Notes under the pieces: generated by a model
What the model was told of the DNA's origin: nothing
Seen by the model: only the letters and a program-made list of their open reading frames with translations
Database searches by the model: none
Shown: piece after piece, positions 1-9,562 of the stretch
How the letters are laid out: every line of letters starts with the position of its first letter
Numbering within the stretch: the first letter of the stretch is position 1
Assembly (NCBI GenBank): GCA_022494885.1
Contig: JAGVSM010002360.1
Coordinates: forward strand, 1-64,000
DNA from: Micrasema longulum
Lineage: Eukaryota > Arthropoda > Insecta > Trichoptera > Brachycentridae
Length of the DNA stretch: 64,000 nt
Direction of reading: 5' to 3'
Program-made: the position numbers and the translations under genes

Positions 1-320
1 AAACCCTTACGGGTTACATTCATTTAACAAAATAATTTTACTTTTAAAATTCACATTCTACTGTTAATAATAATATTTTTAACATCTTTTGTAAAGGTTG
101 CCTGAGTCTTTTGTTTAGTTTTATCTGGTAGTTTATTGTATAATTTCAGTCCATGGTTTATAAGTCTCGATTGTCCTTTTCTCGTTTTAAAAGATTGTAT
201 ATGATATTTTTCTGAAATTCTCGTATTGTGTTCATGTTTACTACAATTTTTTTCAAGTTTTAATTCTTCGTCTACAATTACATCAGTGGCTAATTTATGA
301 ATAAATTTTAAAGATATAAG
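1..320 (-). mobile_element. Non-LTR retrotransposon (LINE) 3' end, minus strand
   Basis: Minus-strand reading frame (404 down to 51) whose last ~85 residues have the layout of the C-terminal end of a LINE reverse-transcriptase ORF: an HNTR motif, then HGLKLYNKLPDKTK, a lysine-rich stretch and a stop. The first ~30 residues of that frame (above ~330) are antisense to the plus-strand LINE arm that follows, so only the part below ~330 is LINE sequence on this strand. The 5' part is missing. A related arm is at 52581-52895. Confidence 0.65.
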
Positions 321-658
321 ACTGGAAAAAAAATCAAAAGCAATGTCCCAGAACTGCCGCATGTACAAGGGAATAAAACTATTTGAAGAAATTCCAGAAA
401 GCATAAAAAATGAAATTAATGTAAATATATTTGAAATTTAATGTGAAAAGTATATATGTGAAAAATATTAGGTAGTAAATAGTGTAAATAGTGAATATAA
501 TTAATGAAAATGTACATATGAAACAGTTAATATTATAAATTAGGATACTAAGTGTATAATAGTGATAAATAGTGTTAGAATAAGTATAGATGTAAATATT
601 GTGTTGTAAATATATATTAGACTATGTAAATACATAGAACTAAATAAATAAATAAATA
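318..658 (+). mobile_element. LINE 3' end, plus strand, head-to-head with the previous one
   Basis: Plus-strand frame from about 325 encodes MYKGIKLFEEIPESIKNE and then a stop near 440, followed by a ~200-bp AT-rich 3' region ending in AAATAAATAAATAA (~641-654). This is the usual end of a LINE ORF2 plus 3' UTR and tail. It starts abruptly at the junction with the opposite-strand LINE arm. Nearly the same sequence, including the junction, recurs at 52893-53228. Confidence 0.6.
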
Positions 659-660
659 AC

Positions 661-774
661 AGAATACCCTGGCTTGAGAAAAATTACACCCAATTTTCGT
701 TTTCTTACCGGGAATCCAACCCGGAACCTTCCGTGCGTGAGTCAAGCATCTTAACCACTGCACCACGGAGGCCA
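661..774 (-). mobile_element. tRNA-derived SINE (family F), minus strand
   Basis: Reverse complement begins GGCCTCCGTGGTGCAGTGG (A-box-like) and contains GGGTTGGATTCCCGG (B-box-like), followed by the shared body of family F. Other copies are at 1293-1415, 26581-26762 and 41173-41312. The anticodon arm resembles tRNA-Val, but there is no paired acceptor stem, so it is a SINE head and not a tRNA gene. Confidence 0.75.
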
Positions 775-1292
775 CTTAAATATTTAATGAATTTATTTTG
801 TTTCTCTGAATTGCGGACGTGAACTGAAAGGTTGATTTGTTTGATGGGATTTGTAAAATATAAAGATTCGAATGACCAATTCATATTATAATAGGCATAC
901 TTTGCTGTATGGGCGAATTCAGTATTTGACGGTTTTTTCTATCCCTATGGTTTTTTTTATAAATTTTTACCATATAAAAATAAGTGGATTGAAATTCTAA
1001 TCAACTGACAGCTCAAATTTATTGTACCGAGTGACAAATATAGACAAATATACACCAGAGATCAGGATTTTTGCTAGGTAGGTCCATTTTCAAATTTATT
1101 CTCTATGGTTTTTCGTACCGCATAATCTACGTGGTAGAAATATCTGTGGTTCTCCTGTCAATCGATAAGCGGCACGCGCGCGTATATCAAGGATACAAAA
1201 TATATAAATTACCTTATAATTTGATGAAGTTTTAGATACAAAAGTAAGTAACAATTCCAGTATGTAAAGTAGAACAATAAATATTTTATTTT
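775..1292. other. AT-rich intergenic DNA, nothing recognised
   Basis: No long reading frame, repeat partner or structured element found. Stop codons are frequent in all frames. Confidence 0.5.
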
Positions 1293-1415
1293 AGCATCAC
1301 AACAGGCCAGGAGGCTGAATTACAGCCAGGCTTGGGAAAAATCTTAGTTATTGAGATCTCACCGGGAATCAAACCCGGAACTCCCCTAGCTAGAGCTTCC
1401 CTGCTTGATATGACA
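1293..1415 (-). mobile_element. tRNA-derived SINE (family F), minus strand, diverged
   Basis: Contains the reverse complement of the family F 3' body (ACAACAGGCCAGGAGGC) and of its B box (GGGAATCAAACCCGG). The anticodon-arm region has diverged strongly from the other copies. Confidence 0.65.
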
Positions 1416-1788
1416 TATAGCAGGTAACCCCAAACACAACCGCGACAGTTGAGATTTTATAGATCGATAGTCTTCTTCCTCTTTCTTGTTTGATAGCTTC
1501 GTTGAGTAAGGATAAAAAGTACCCGCGATGGTTGACTAGCAGTAAATTATATTATTTGGCTTACCGTACACGTCTTGTAGGCAAACGTTTTTCTCTAATT
1601 TATTATCTCAATTAATCCCAGCAACGTATTACATCATATGTAATTTGATAATTTGAAAACTCAACATGACTTGGATTTTGTCTTTTGGCATTTACTATTA
1701 TTTTTTTAACGTATTTTTTGTAAAATTTCCAGGATATTTACTTACAGATTATACGAATATTTAAATTGCATTTCTCGAAGGAAAAACT
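1416..1788 (+). other. Upstream region of the zinc-finger gene
   Basis: No coding sequence. Just before the start codon are two acceptor-like sites (TTTCCAG near 1732 and TTACAG near 1748), so an upstream non-coding exon is possible. No promoter motif can be assigned with confidence. Confidence 0.35.
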
Positions 1789-2353
1789 ATGGAAATATCT
1801 TCAGTTAATATTAAGGCCGAACCGGAAACTGGCGATGTAAAAGGATATATTAATACCAGAGAAGGAGCGCCGTGCTCCCACAGAAGTGAGAAACCGGGTG
1901 TTCCTTCCGTGAAAGCTGAGCCGAAGACTTATAATGTAAAAGGAGATATTGTCTTTACTGGGGAAAAGATGTCAACTCTTCACAGAAGCGAGGAGCAAGG
2001 TGTGGCTACTGTGAAGGCTGAACCGGGAACTGGCAATGTTAATGAAGATATTGTCTTTACTGAGGAAGGGTCACTGTGTTCCCACAGAAGTGATGAATCC
2101 GGTGTTGTTACCGTGAAGGTTGAACCGGGGACTAGCGATGTAAATGGAGATATTCTTAATATTGAAGAAGGGGCGCCATGCTCCCGCAGAATTGAAAAGC
2201 CTGATGTTGCTACCGTGAAGGCTAAACCGGGGACTAGTACTGACCAGGCTAAGATAACCACTAATATAATTATGTATACAGAGATGGATATTGATTATCC
2301 TGACATCAAACAAAAACAATTGGATTCTTCTCATGATACTGAAATAGCCTCAA
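1789..2353 (+). CDS. C2H2 zinc-finger protein, exon 1: SUMO-site repeat domain
   Basis: First coding exon of a predicted 591-residue nuclear DNA-binding protein, encoding residues 1-188. The start is the first ATG of the frame, in the context AAAACTATGG. It carries a 34-residue repeat: lysines in the pattern (I/V)-K-x-E-P fall at residues 9, 42, 76 and 110, and a decayed VKAK at 144, each followed by an acidic stretch and in most units a CS-R/H-R motif. psi-K-x-E is the known consensus for SUMO conjugation, and SUMO-modified N-termini commonly mediate repression; that role here is inference. The exon ends TCAA|GTGAGT at 2353/2354, phase 1. Read through without splicing, the frame stops at 2361. 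No KRAB, BTB or ZAD domain is visible. I do not recognise an orthologue. Confidence 0.75.
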
Positions 2354-3799
2354 GTGAGTAATACTTCCTTTCACATTATCTGCTCTAAGATTACATCTAC
2401 GGTCTAAAAAAAATGGTAGGCAGAAGACTTAAACTCCTATTGTATGATTTCTAACATAGTTGAGGCGGCAGCAGAGTTGTATATTATTCATTACATGTTT
2501 TGAAAACACTTCAGCAATGGAAGGTTGTTGGTGGGAGTCACAGTCGTGGGTTTTTAAGGGGCGCGTGGTCATGACTTACCTATATGACTGTCATAATATG
2601 CGTTTATATTTCTAATATTAAGATGTAATTTTCTGCTACAACGCTTGAATTATAAACTATGTTAGTTTGAAGAACACCGTTTTACCCTCGTGAAGTCACG
2701 CGATTTTTAATTTTGAAAAAAGTTAGAGATAAATAAATAGATTCATAATAATCGCCAATAGTTTCGTTTTAGTGTCATAGACAAACATGAGAATATTGAT
2801 ATTGTGGAATAAACTTAAAAAAATCGTTTTTTTCTTGATCTCCATATTCCCTTCTAATTTTTATCTATTTATTTATTTTAAATCTTTGAGTTAGGAGAAT
2901 AAGTATTTTGGCGGGCTTATTGCTAAAAGCAATATCTTCCAGCTAACAAAAAACAGACTGGTTAAAAGATGAATTTTTCAAATTAAAAAAACAAAAAAAT
3001 AAATGAAAAAAAATTGCGTAAATGATAAAAAATAATTACTGCTTTTTAATGGAAAGATAAAGCTTTACATAAAAGTACGAGAAATGCGGGATCCAGTAAT
3101 GAGTTTGGAAGGAGACAGGAAGTGGAAATAGAAAAGAGAAAGAAAATATATTTGTTTAAAAGTTAAGGGAGGTTAGGGTTCTCAGGATATGTAATAATGT
3201 TTCAGGCGTTTTTAGAAAGTGGCCAGGGAATATAATATCTCTGTTGTGATATGCTAACCTTAATAAATTCTAATGGGATAAAATCCAGTCCTTGTCTAAA
3301 AACATTTAGACAGACTCAAAATATTCTTAATATACGTTTGGTGCGATTTTTTTTCTTATCTTGTTTCTTTTTATATTATTTCTCAATAAGTTTCTGTATT
3401 CCTTTGAATAAGGAAATCAACATATTAAAATAAAATAAAATTCTTCCGTAAGGTTAATTTAGTAACTTGCTTACAACATAAGTACTTGCACTTGCCGCTA
3501 TTTTATTTGAATAATTATTGTAATTACTGCGTTATTCATATTGCCGTATACAAATTATTTGTCGGCTCGCGCTTTGTGCGTCGGAATTCCATCCGACAAC
3601 ATTAATGTTTTTTCCCAAATTTATCTTGCAATGATTTTTTTCGAAGCACCGATGATTTCTTACAATTTAAAACGCCTGTTTTGGTTATTAAGTCAATTCC
3701 TGTTGTCTCGTCTGGTTAGTAAAGCTGTTATGTGCTTTTTTATGTTAGTTTAAAATTTGTATCCTACCTAATTTTTTAAGTGTTCTATTGTTGTTTCAG
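2354..3799 (+). other. Intron of the zinc-finger gene (1446 bp)
   Basis: Begins GTGAGT and ends TTGTTGTTTCAG, with a pyrimidine-rich tract before the acceptor. Joining the exons creates an AGT serine codon and keeps the frame. The intron holds AT-rich DNA with no convincing gene. At ~2880-2980 it has a segment (around GCAATATCTTCCAGC) whose reverse complement recurs at ~39960-40040 inside a foldback, and at ~3280-3340 a remnant of the family A-associated tail (AATCCAGTCCTTGTC). Short frames at 3251-3433 and 3541-3753 have no supporting features. Confidence 0.7.
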
Positions 3800-5010
3800 G
3801 TTTAAAAGCGAAGGAAAAAGATTTTAACTCTTTAAAAACTCACGTTTTGAATCATACTAGTGAAAAACCATTTTCATGCTCAGAGTGCAAATTCAAATGT
3901 TCAAAGAAAAGTCACCTAAAGTCACATCTTTTAACTCATACTGGTGAGAAACCATTCTCATGCTTAGAGTGCAAATTTAAATTTTCAAAGAAAAGTCATC
4001 TAAAATCGCACCAGTTGACTCATACTGGTGAGAAACCATTCTCGTGCTCAGAGTGCCAATATAAATGCTCGCGGAGAGATAATTTAAAAACTCACAAGTT
4101 AATTCACACTGGTGAGAAACTATTCTCATGCTCAGAGTGTCAGTATAAATGTTTACACAAAATTAGTTTAAAAACTCACAAGTTGACTCATACCGGTGAG
4201 AAACCATTTTCATGCTCAGAGTGCAAATTTGAATGTTTACTGAAAAGTCATCTAAAATCACACCTGTTCACTCATACTGGTGAGAAACCATTCGCATGCC
4301 CAGAGTGCCAATTTAAATTTTCACATAAAAGATATTTAAAAGCACACATGTTAATTCACAGTGGTGAAAAATCTTTCTCATGCTCAAAGTGCCAATACAA
4401 ATGTTCGGATAAATGGAATTTGAAATCACACATGATGATTCATACTGGTGAGAAACCATTCGCATGCCCAGAGTGCCAATATAAATGCTCGCGAAGAGCT
4501 AATTTAAAAACTCACATGTTGACGCATACTGGTGAAAAACTGTTCTCATGCTCAGAGTGCAAATTTAAATGTTCACAGAAAAGTCATCTTAAGTCACACC
4601 TGTTGACTCATACTGGTGAAAAACCTTTCTCATGCTCAAAGTGCAAATTTAAATGTTCACAAAGAAGTCACCTAAAATCACACTTATTGACTCATGTTAG
4701 TGAGAAACTATTCTCATGCTCCGAGTGCCAATATAAATGTACGCATAAAAGATATTTAAAATCACACATGTTAATTCACAGTGGCGAAAAGCCATTCTCA
4801 TGCTCAGAGTGCAATTATAAATCTGCACGACGAGCTACATTAAAAATTCACTCATTGTCTCATACTGTTGAGAAACAGTACTTATGCTCAGAGTGCGAAT
4901 TTAAATGTTTTAAAAAAAGAGATTTGATATCGCACATTTTGACTCATACTGGTGAGATATCATTCTCACGACCAGAGTGCAATAAAGAACCTAAAGACAA
5001 GATACATTAA
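3800..5010 (+). CDS. C2H2 zinc-finger protein, exon 2: 13 tandem fingers
   Basis: Second coding exon, residues 189-591. After a half finger (only its histidine part is left, ~197-207) come 13 intact C2H2 fingers of exactly 28 residues, with first cysteines at 215 + 28n, pattern C-x2-C-x12-H-x3-H and mostly TGEKPF linkers. Such arrays bind DNA in the nucleus, about 3 bp per finger. The fingers fall into a few near-identical subtypes (SHLKSH, xNLKTH, RYLKAH/RYLKSH), indicating recent internal duplication. Finger 14 is broken: its first cysteine is Arg, and a frameshift leads to a TAA at 5008. The start of exon 2 is set by the acceptor at 3799; a TTG at 3847 is only internal. The target DNA is unknown. 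Confidence 0.9.
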
Positions 5011-5152
5011 AAATTAACTCATTCTGTTGAGAACGTACTCACGCTTTTGTAAACTAAATGCATCGTATTCTACGCTTCAGTTGCCAGTCCCGGAACAGTG
5101 ATATGTTGCAGTTTAAACCACTTTAATAAATCACTTTAATAAATAATAAATT
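5011..5152 (+). other. 3' UTR with decayed finger and poly(A) signals
   Basis: Directly after the stop, ACATTAAAAATTAACTCATT and the next ~30 bp match the coding of finger 12 (ACATTAAAAATTCACTCATT) but lie in a shifted frame, so the array once continued. AATAAA signals occur at 5125, 5139 and ~5146. Confidence 0.7.
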
Positions 5153-5345
5153 GAATCGGGTTGTGGTCCCGCGGCTAGTGTTGCGGACTCAAGGATCAGA
5201 GGTCCGAGGTTCGAACCCCACTCCACCCAACTTGATTATCATTTTATAATAGTGAGTTATTTACAACTCGTTGAATATGGCCACCAAAATTGAAATACTT
5301 GGGTAGATTATAAGAACGCTAATTTTTCTTTTTTAAAAAATAAAT
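5153..5345 (+). mobile_element. tRNA-derived SINE (family G)
   Basis: Head GAATCGGGTTGTGG, A-box-like GCGGCTAGTGT and B box GGTTCGAACCC, followed by a shared body ending in an A/T-rich tail. It lies just past the poly(A) signals of the zinc-finger gene. Other copies: 14897-15010, 18150-18341, 19868-20073 and 23668-23875. Confidence 0.75.
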
Positions 5346-6304
5346 AAAAACAATATTTTATGTCAAGAATGATAGTCGAACGCGTTAACCACTGCACTGA
5401 CGAAGTAGACTTATCTCTACTCGATTTCCTCATTCAGGGTTTTTATCCGAGAGCAGTCAATGAATCGGAATCACTCGTCCATAGATCTGGAACTCTTTCA
5501 CACACATAACTGTATTCTTGCAACATCTGCCATCTGCCTGGACACAGAAAGTGTTAGCTGACTAAAAGACCTTAGTAAAATTAATCTGATTCAAATAGGT
5601 AACGTTAATTTAAATAAAGCGGGTTTACACTTTCGCTGGTTTCCGGTTTATTAGAAAACTTACAGCTTCTCACCATATATGTCTCTAGTATTCTCCAAAT
5701 TTTCATTCTCTATAGTGGGCCAACACTCATGAGAAAGGTAATATTCAAAACAAGTATATAGAGAATAATTGAAACCTGGCATACGTGAGTATGAAATTCA
5801 ACAGACAGATTGAAAGCACTCAAAATACCGAGTCTTCTATATTCTCAACAGCTTTATCTGTGTTGAAAAAAATATCTTTGCACATGGAAACATATCCTTT
5901 TGCAAGAGAAAATGAGAAATTTTGAAAATAACTGTCATCGGCTAGTTACAGCCGTTTAGCTAGTCGATGCAACTAAGCTGTGTAACATTCACCATTTGAA
6001 TGTTTAAACATCCATGTTTCTTCAATTTTCCTGTCTGTTTATTCTTGTAAAAAGCTGAAACCTGTATTGATCAGGCTGAGATTCGACCGAATGAAAGATT
6101 TCACCTACCGGTTGACTGGTCCAAGAAGAAGTACAAAAATTGAAAAATGTTTTCAGACGTTACTTAGTACGCGAAAAAATGATGGGATGACGATGATTCA
6201 CCGGCAAAAATAAATAAATATGAACAAATAAACTGCTGTAGTAAATATGTTACCATAAAATAAATAAATACATAATATTACTGTTTCGGATTCATTATCT
6301 ATTC
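5346..6304. other. Decayed repeat remnants
   Basis: About 5366-5412 is a degenerate minus-strand SINE E head (GTCGAACGCGTTAACCACTG). About 5980-6180 is a diverged arm of foldback family A (GTGTAACATTCACCAT, AAGCTGAAACC). The rest is unassigned and non-coding. Confidence 0.4.
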
Positions 6305-6712
6305 AAGTGTCAAGCCATTCCTTCCTTTGATTCCGGTGGTCCTTGTTTTGAATCCCAATGTACCTACTCCTCCCTGACGGCGAGTCAAGAAAGCAACGCG
6401 TGACAACACAACAATAAAACACAACAGCGAAAACCGTACCGCGAGCGTGACAGTAATTTCGAATCATCAACATACAAGGAAACGTTCAAAGTGACCAGTG
6501 CAAACGATAACAGTGTTTTTCTGGACCAGTGTCAAAGGGAGGAAATCGTAAGTCCTTACTCCTTTCATATATTCCAGGATTGACACTCAAAACCATAACG
6601 TCAATTAGTTTACCTTAAATCAAACGTTTCCTGTTTTCTTTGAACACGCGTATCGCGAGAGGGCAGGCCTTGTTTACAGTCCCGAGGTCGAAGGTATCGA
6701 GCATCTAACAAT
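6305..6712. repeat. Dispersed repeat I, copy 1
   Basis: About 410 bp matched by 15733-16133 in the same orientation. Shared blocks include AAGCCATTCCTT, GACCAGTGTCAAAGGGAG and GAGAGGGCAGGCCTTGTT. It has moderate GC in AT-rich surroundings, no long conserved frame, and no terminal inverted repeats that I can see. Class unknown. Confidence 0.65.
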
Positions 6713-6805
6713 TACATATTTTTATATTTGAAGCACTAACTTTGTGATTATTGATTATAAAAATAGTAAAATAACTTTGTTTTTAACCACTTATTTTTAT
6801 TTTTT

Positions 6806-6850
6806 CTACCGACCGGTTTCAAAGCTACGCAAGTTTCTTTATCAAGGTAT
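6806..6850 (-). repeat. Hammerhead-ribozyme-like repeat, diverged
   Basis: On the minus strand: TACC, TTGATAA, a helix-like AAAG...CTTT, GAAACCGGTC, then GGTA. This is the order of a type I hammerhead: stem I (TACC/GGTA), core CUGAUGA, stem II, GAAA, stem III and a GUC cleavage site. The core has two changes from CTGATGA, at C3 and G8, so activity is unlikely. Related copies: 19757-19786, 20097-20145, 35968-36012 and 50951-50970. Confidence 0.4.
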
Positions 6851-6981
6851 AATTGACTTATAAATCTTATCCTATTTTATTTTAAAAGTGTCGATGGTTT
6901 TATTTATTTAAGAACACCGAACCTGCTTCCATGGTTTCATAAAAGCATTATGAAATAATTTTTTGTAAGTATATTTTAACC

Positions 6982-7101
6982 AAACAAACCATCACGCCGT
7001 TTCCCCGTAAAATCTATAATTGCATACAGATCTCGCTTTCTTTACATTCATACATCTTCTCATGCACGCGCGCCGATTATTCCGACTTTTGACATGTTCA
7101 T
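6982..7101 (-). mobile_element. RTE-type LINE 3' fragment
   Basis: Closely matches part of 62283-62430, the coding end of an RTE-type LINE (shared ACATTCATACATCTTCTC and GATTATTCCGACTTTTGACA). It is cut off at 7101/7102 by a hAT-type miniature element. Confidence 0.6.
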
Positions 7102-7600
7102 TAGAGTGGGCCGATATATTTTTTTTTCTGAATTTTCAAATGAAAGGGGTCTAAAAAATTGTATTTTGGAATACTCGGAACGCAAAAAATAACAAAAAAT
7201 ATTCAATACTACTTTTGGCCCTCAACCAGAGCTTAAAGTTTTCAAAAAAGTCGATTTTTGCGCTATGTCATTTCGTATTTAAGTAAGAAAATCCGTCCAA
7301 TTCAATTTTATAATGTGCATTAAACCTTATTTAACACGCATCTAAGGGCGTGAGTTGTACTTTGTTTTGCAATAAATGGGTAGCATTGTTTTAATGAGCC
7401 ATTGTTTTCGTCAATATTTTCCAGGCGCTCAACGGAATCAGTTCCGCGGAGTGTAAACTTTTCACATTTCGGTAGTTTTAAAACGTGTTTGAATTTGTAA
7501 TGTTATTGAGTTATAACTTGAGATCCTAAATGCAACTTTTTAGACCCCTTTCACTTTGTCTAAAAAAATAAAAAAATTCATACATCATCGGCCCATTTTA
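7102..7600. mobile_element. hAT-type miniature element, copy 1 (499 bp)
   Basis: Starts TAGAGTGGGCCGAT and ends ATCGGCCCATTTTA, which are imperfect inverted repeats, between near-identical 8-bp duplications ATGTTCAT (7094-7101) and ATGTTCAA (7601-7608). It shares its whole body with 10264-10912 and 58002-58605. An 8-bp duplication with a TAGRGTGGG end is typical of hAT. No transposase is encoded. Confidence 0.8.
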
Positions 7601-7608
7601 ATGTTCAA

Positions 7609-7989
7609 TCATTGGTTACCGTCAAGATACTTTAAATGTTCATGCAAATACACTCATTTTCGTACACAAATATCGGTTTTTCTTTATAGACAGTCGAAGA
7701 TAACTTTGTTAAATTCTCATTGTAATCGGGGCCCGCGGCCCGTATTACAATGGATAGTTAATATTTGCCGTCAATTTTATCTACAAAGTAAAATTAAGTT
7801 TTCTGTGTGAAAAATAAGATATGTATCCACTTTTTTTCTAAACATCAATATACACACACATATACATACACACCCTTACATACATATATATATATAAGAA
7901 CTAGTTAAACGTATTAGAAAATGTATATACATATTTATTAGATTAAGGAATTTTAAAATAGGAAGGAGAATTTTAAAATAGCTTATTAC
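7609..7989. other. AT-rich DNA with short TA/CA microsatellite
   Basis: Contains an alternating ACACAC/ATATAT stretch at about 7850-7900. No gene seen. Confidence 0.4.
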
Positions 7990-8426
7990 TCAATGAGGAA
8001 GTTCAGTGGTTTTAAAAAAAAAATATTTGTTAATAGACTGTTAAACTTAGTCAAAAAATTTTTTTTTAAATTTTTATATATCGTATTCTCGGCGCTACGA
8101 TTTTTCAAAGTTTTGTATTTCTGCAAAAACTCCGCGTGTAACGTCAGAGGTTCATTTCCGCTTATTCTCATTCAGTTCTTCCTATTGGTCCAGAAGCGAC
8201 AAGCAGACCGGAAATCTTCCATAGCTCTCAGATCATAGGTTGATTCACATGAACCAGTGACGTCATTTAAAGTAGTGCGTTTTTATCAAAATATTTTTTA
8301 TTATTTTTTCTGTACATTTTCAAGAAACTTTGTTGTACAATTTAATGCTCTAATTTTTACCCCGCGTAAGAAAACACTTTTTGTATCCAATTTCCCGTAG
8401 GGCTGAAGTTCTTCATTGTACATTGT
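7990..8426. mobile_element. Short-TIR element D, copy 1
   Basis: About 435 bp, also present inverted at 29139-29575 inside BEL gag. Ends are GAGGAAGTTCAG and the complement of GAAGAACTTCAG, i.e. ~12-bp inverted repeats. It includes a TGACGTCA palindrome near 8258. It encodes no transposase; the overlapping frames 7986-8171 and 7993-8238 are not conserved as protein. Confidence 0.65.
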
Positions 8427-8514
8427 ACATATTTGTTAAAATATGGTATTGTTGGAGGGGGTGGTGCATATGCCAATAAATAAGTTTAGTTTAATAAAAC
8501 CCTCTGAAAATAGT

Positions 8515-8985
8515 ACAAAGATTAATTATTAAAGCAATTTTAAAGGAACCCTCAACATTCAATACGGAAAGTCTATATAAAATATTTAAGGTTCATACAG
8601 TAGATAGTATTTATAAAATAAATTTCATTATACAAATTTATAAAGAAGAAAAAAAATTAATTGAGATGAATAAGTCACTCAGATACCAAAATAATATTAA
8701 AATTCCTAAATTCCACACAAGTCAAGGTCAAAAAAGCTTTGTTTTCAAAGGTGTAAAAAAATATAATAATCTTCCCAATGAACTAAAAACTATTAAAAAT
8801 AATATATCAATAAATAAATTTAAAGTAACTCTAAAAAAATTTTTTCAACATTTAAAAACTGCGTTAAATTATAATTAGTATGAATGTATTATTATTTTAT
8901 GTTTTTTTCATTAAATATCCAATTTTTTTTTCTCATGTACTCGTTTATTCAAAATTATATAAACTCTTATAAATAAACAACTACA
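8515..8985 (+). mobile_element. LINE ORF2 C-terminal fragment with 3' tail
   Basis: Frame from about 8517 to the stop at 8876-8878 (including the 70-residue part from 8666) has the LINE ORF2 ending, with GVKKYNNLPNELK and a basic C-terminus. An AT-rich 3' region ends TTATAAATAAACAAC (~8968-8983). 5'-truncated. Confidence 0.6.
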
Positions 8986-9157
8986 ACAGTGTAAGTCCCT
9001 CTCCAAGCACAAGAGTTAGTATCTTTTTTGGAGATTTACAGTGATAACATTTACTAGATGTATAAAAATAGATGTGTATATAATTTTTAAAAAACATGTA
9101 CCTTTTATGAAATGTATTAATAAAAAAATAAAAAATATACATATATAAATTATAAGA

Positions 9158-9562
9158 TATTACAACAGAGACGAAGAACATTTAAGAGAAGGTAATATAG
9201 AAGTCTAGGCATCTACAGGGCTTATGACCTGTCAATGGCTGGTTTAAGTGGCCACTTTACACACTGTGTAACATTCACCATTCTGCCCACATTTGAACAT
9301 CTATATTCTTTCATCTGTTGATGTTTGTAAAGTTAAAGAGCTAAAACCTTTATTTATGCGGGTGAGATTGATGATGTCTGTTGTGCAAACATCAACAGAT
9401 GAAAGAATTGAAGGAATATAGATGTTCAAATATAGGAGAATAGTGAATGTTATTTAGACCAAAAGTGGCCATTCAAACCAGCCATTGACAGGTCATAAGC
9501 CCTGTAGATGCCTGACTTCTATATTACCTTCTCTTAAATGTTCTTCATCTCTGTTGTAAAAT
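9158..9562. mobile_element. Foldback element, family A, copy 1 (~405 bp)
   Basis: Two inverted arms of ~180 bp start TTACAACAGAGA and end TCTCTGTTGTAA and meet near 9385 (AAACATCAACAGATG against CATCTGTTGATGTTT). Internal blocks such as CTACAGGGCTTATGACCTG and GTGGCCACTTTACACAC recur across the window. No coding capacity, so non-autonomous. Confidence 0.75.

Noticed and set aside
1980..2334. Minus-strand frames of 87-93 residues
   Set aside because: Antisense shadows of the repetitive exon 1 of the zinc-finger gene.
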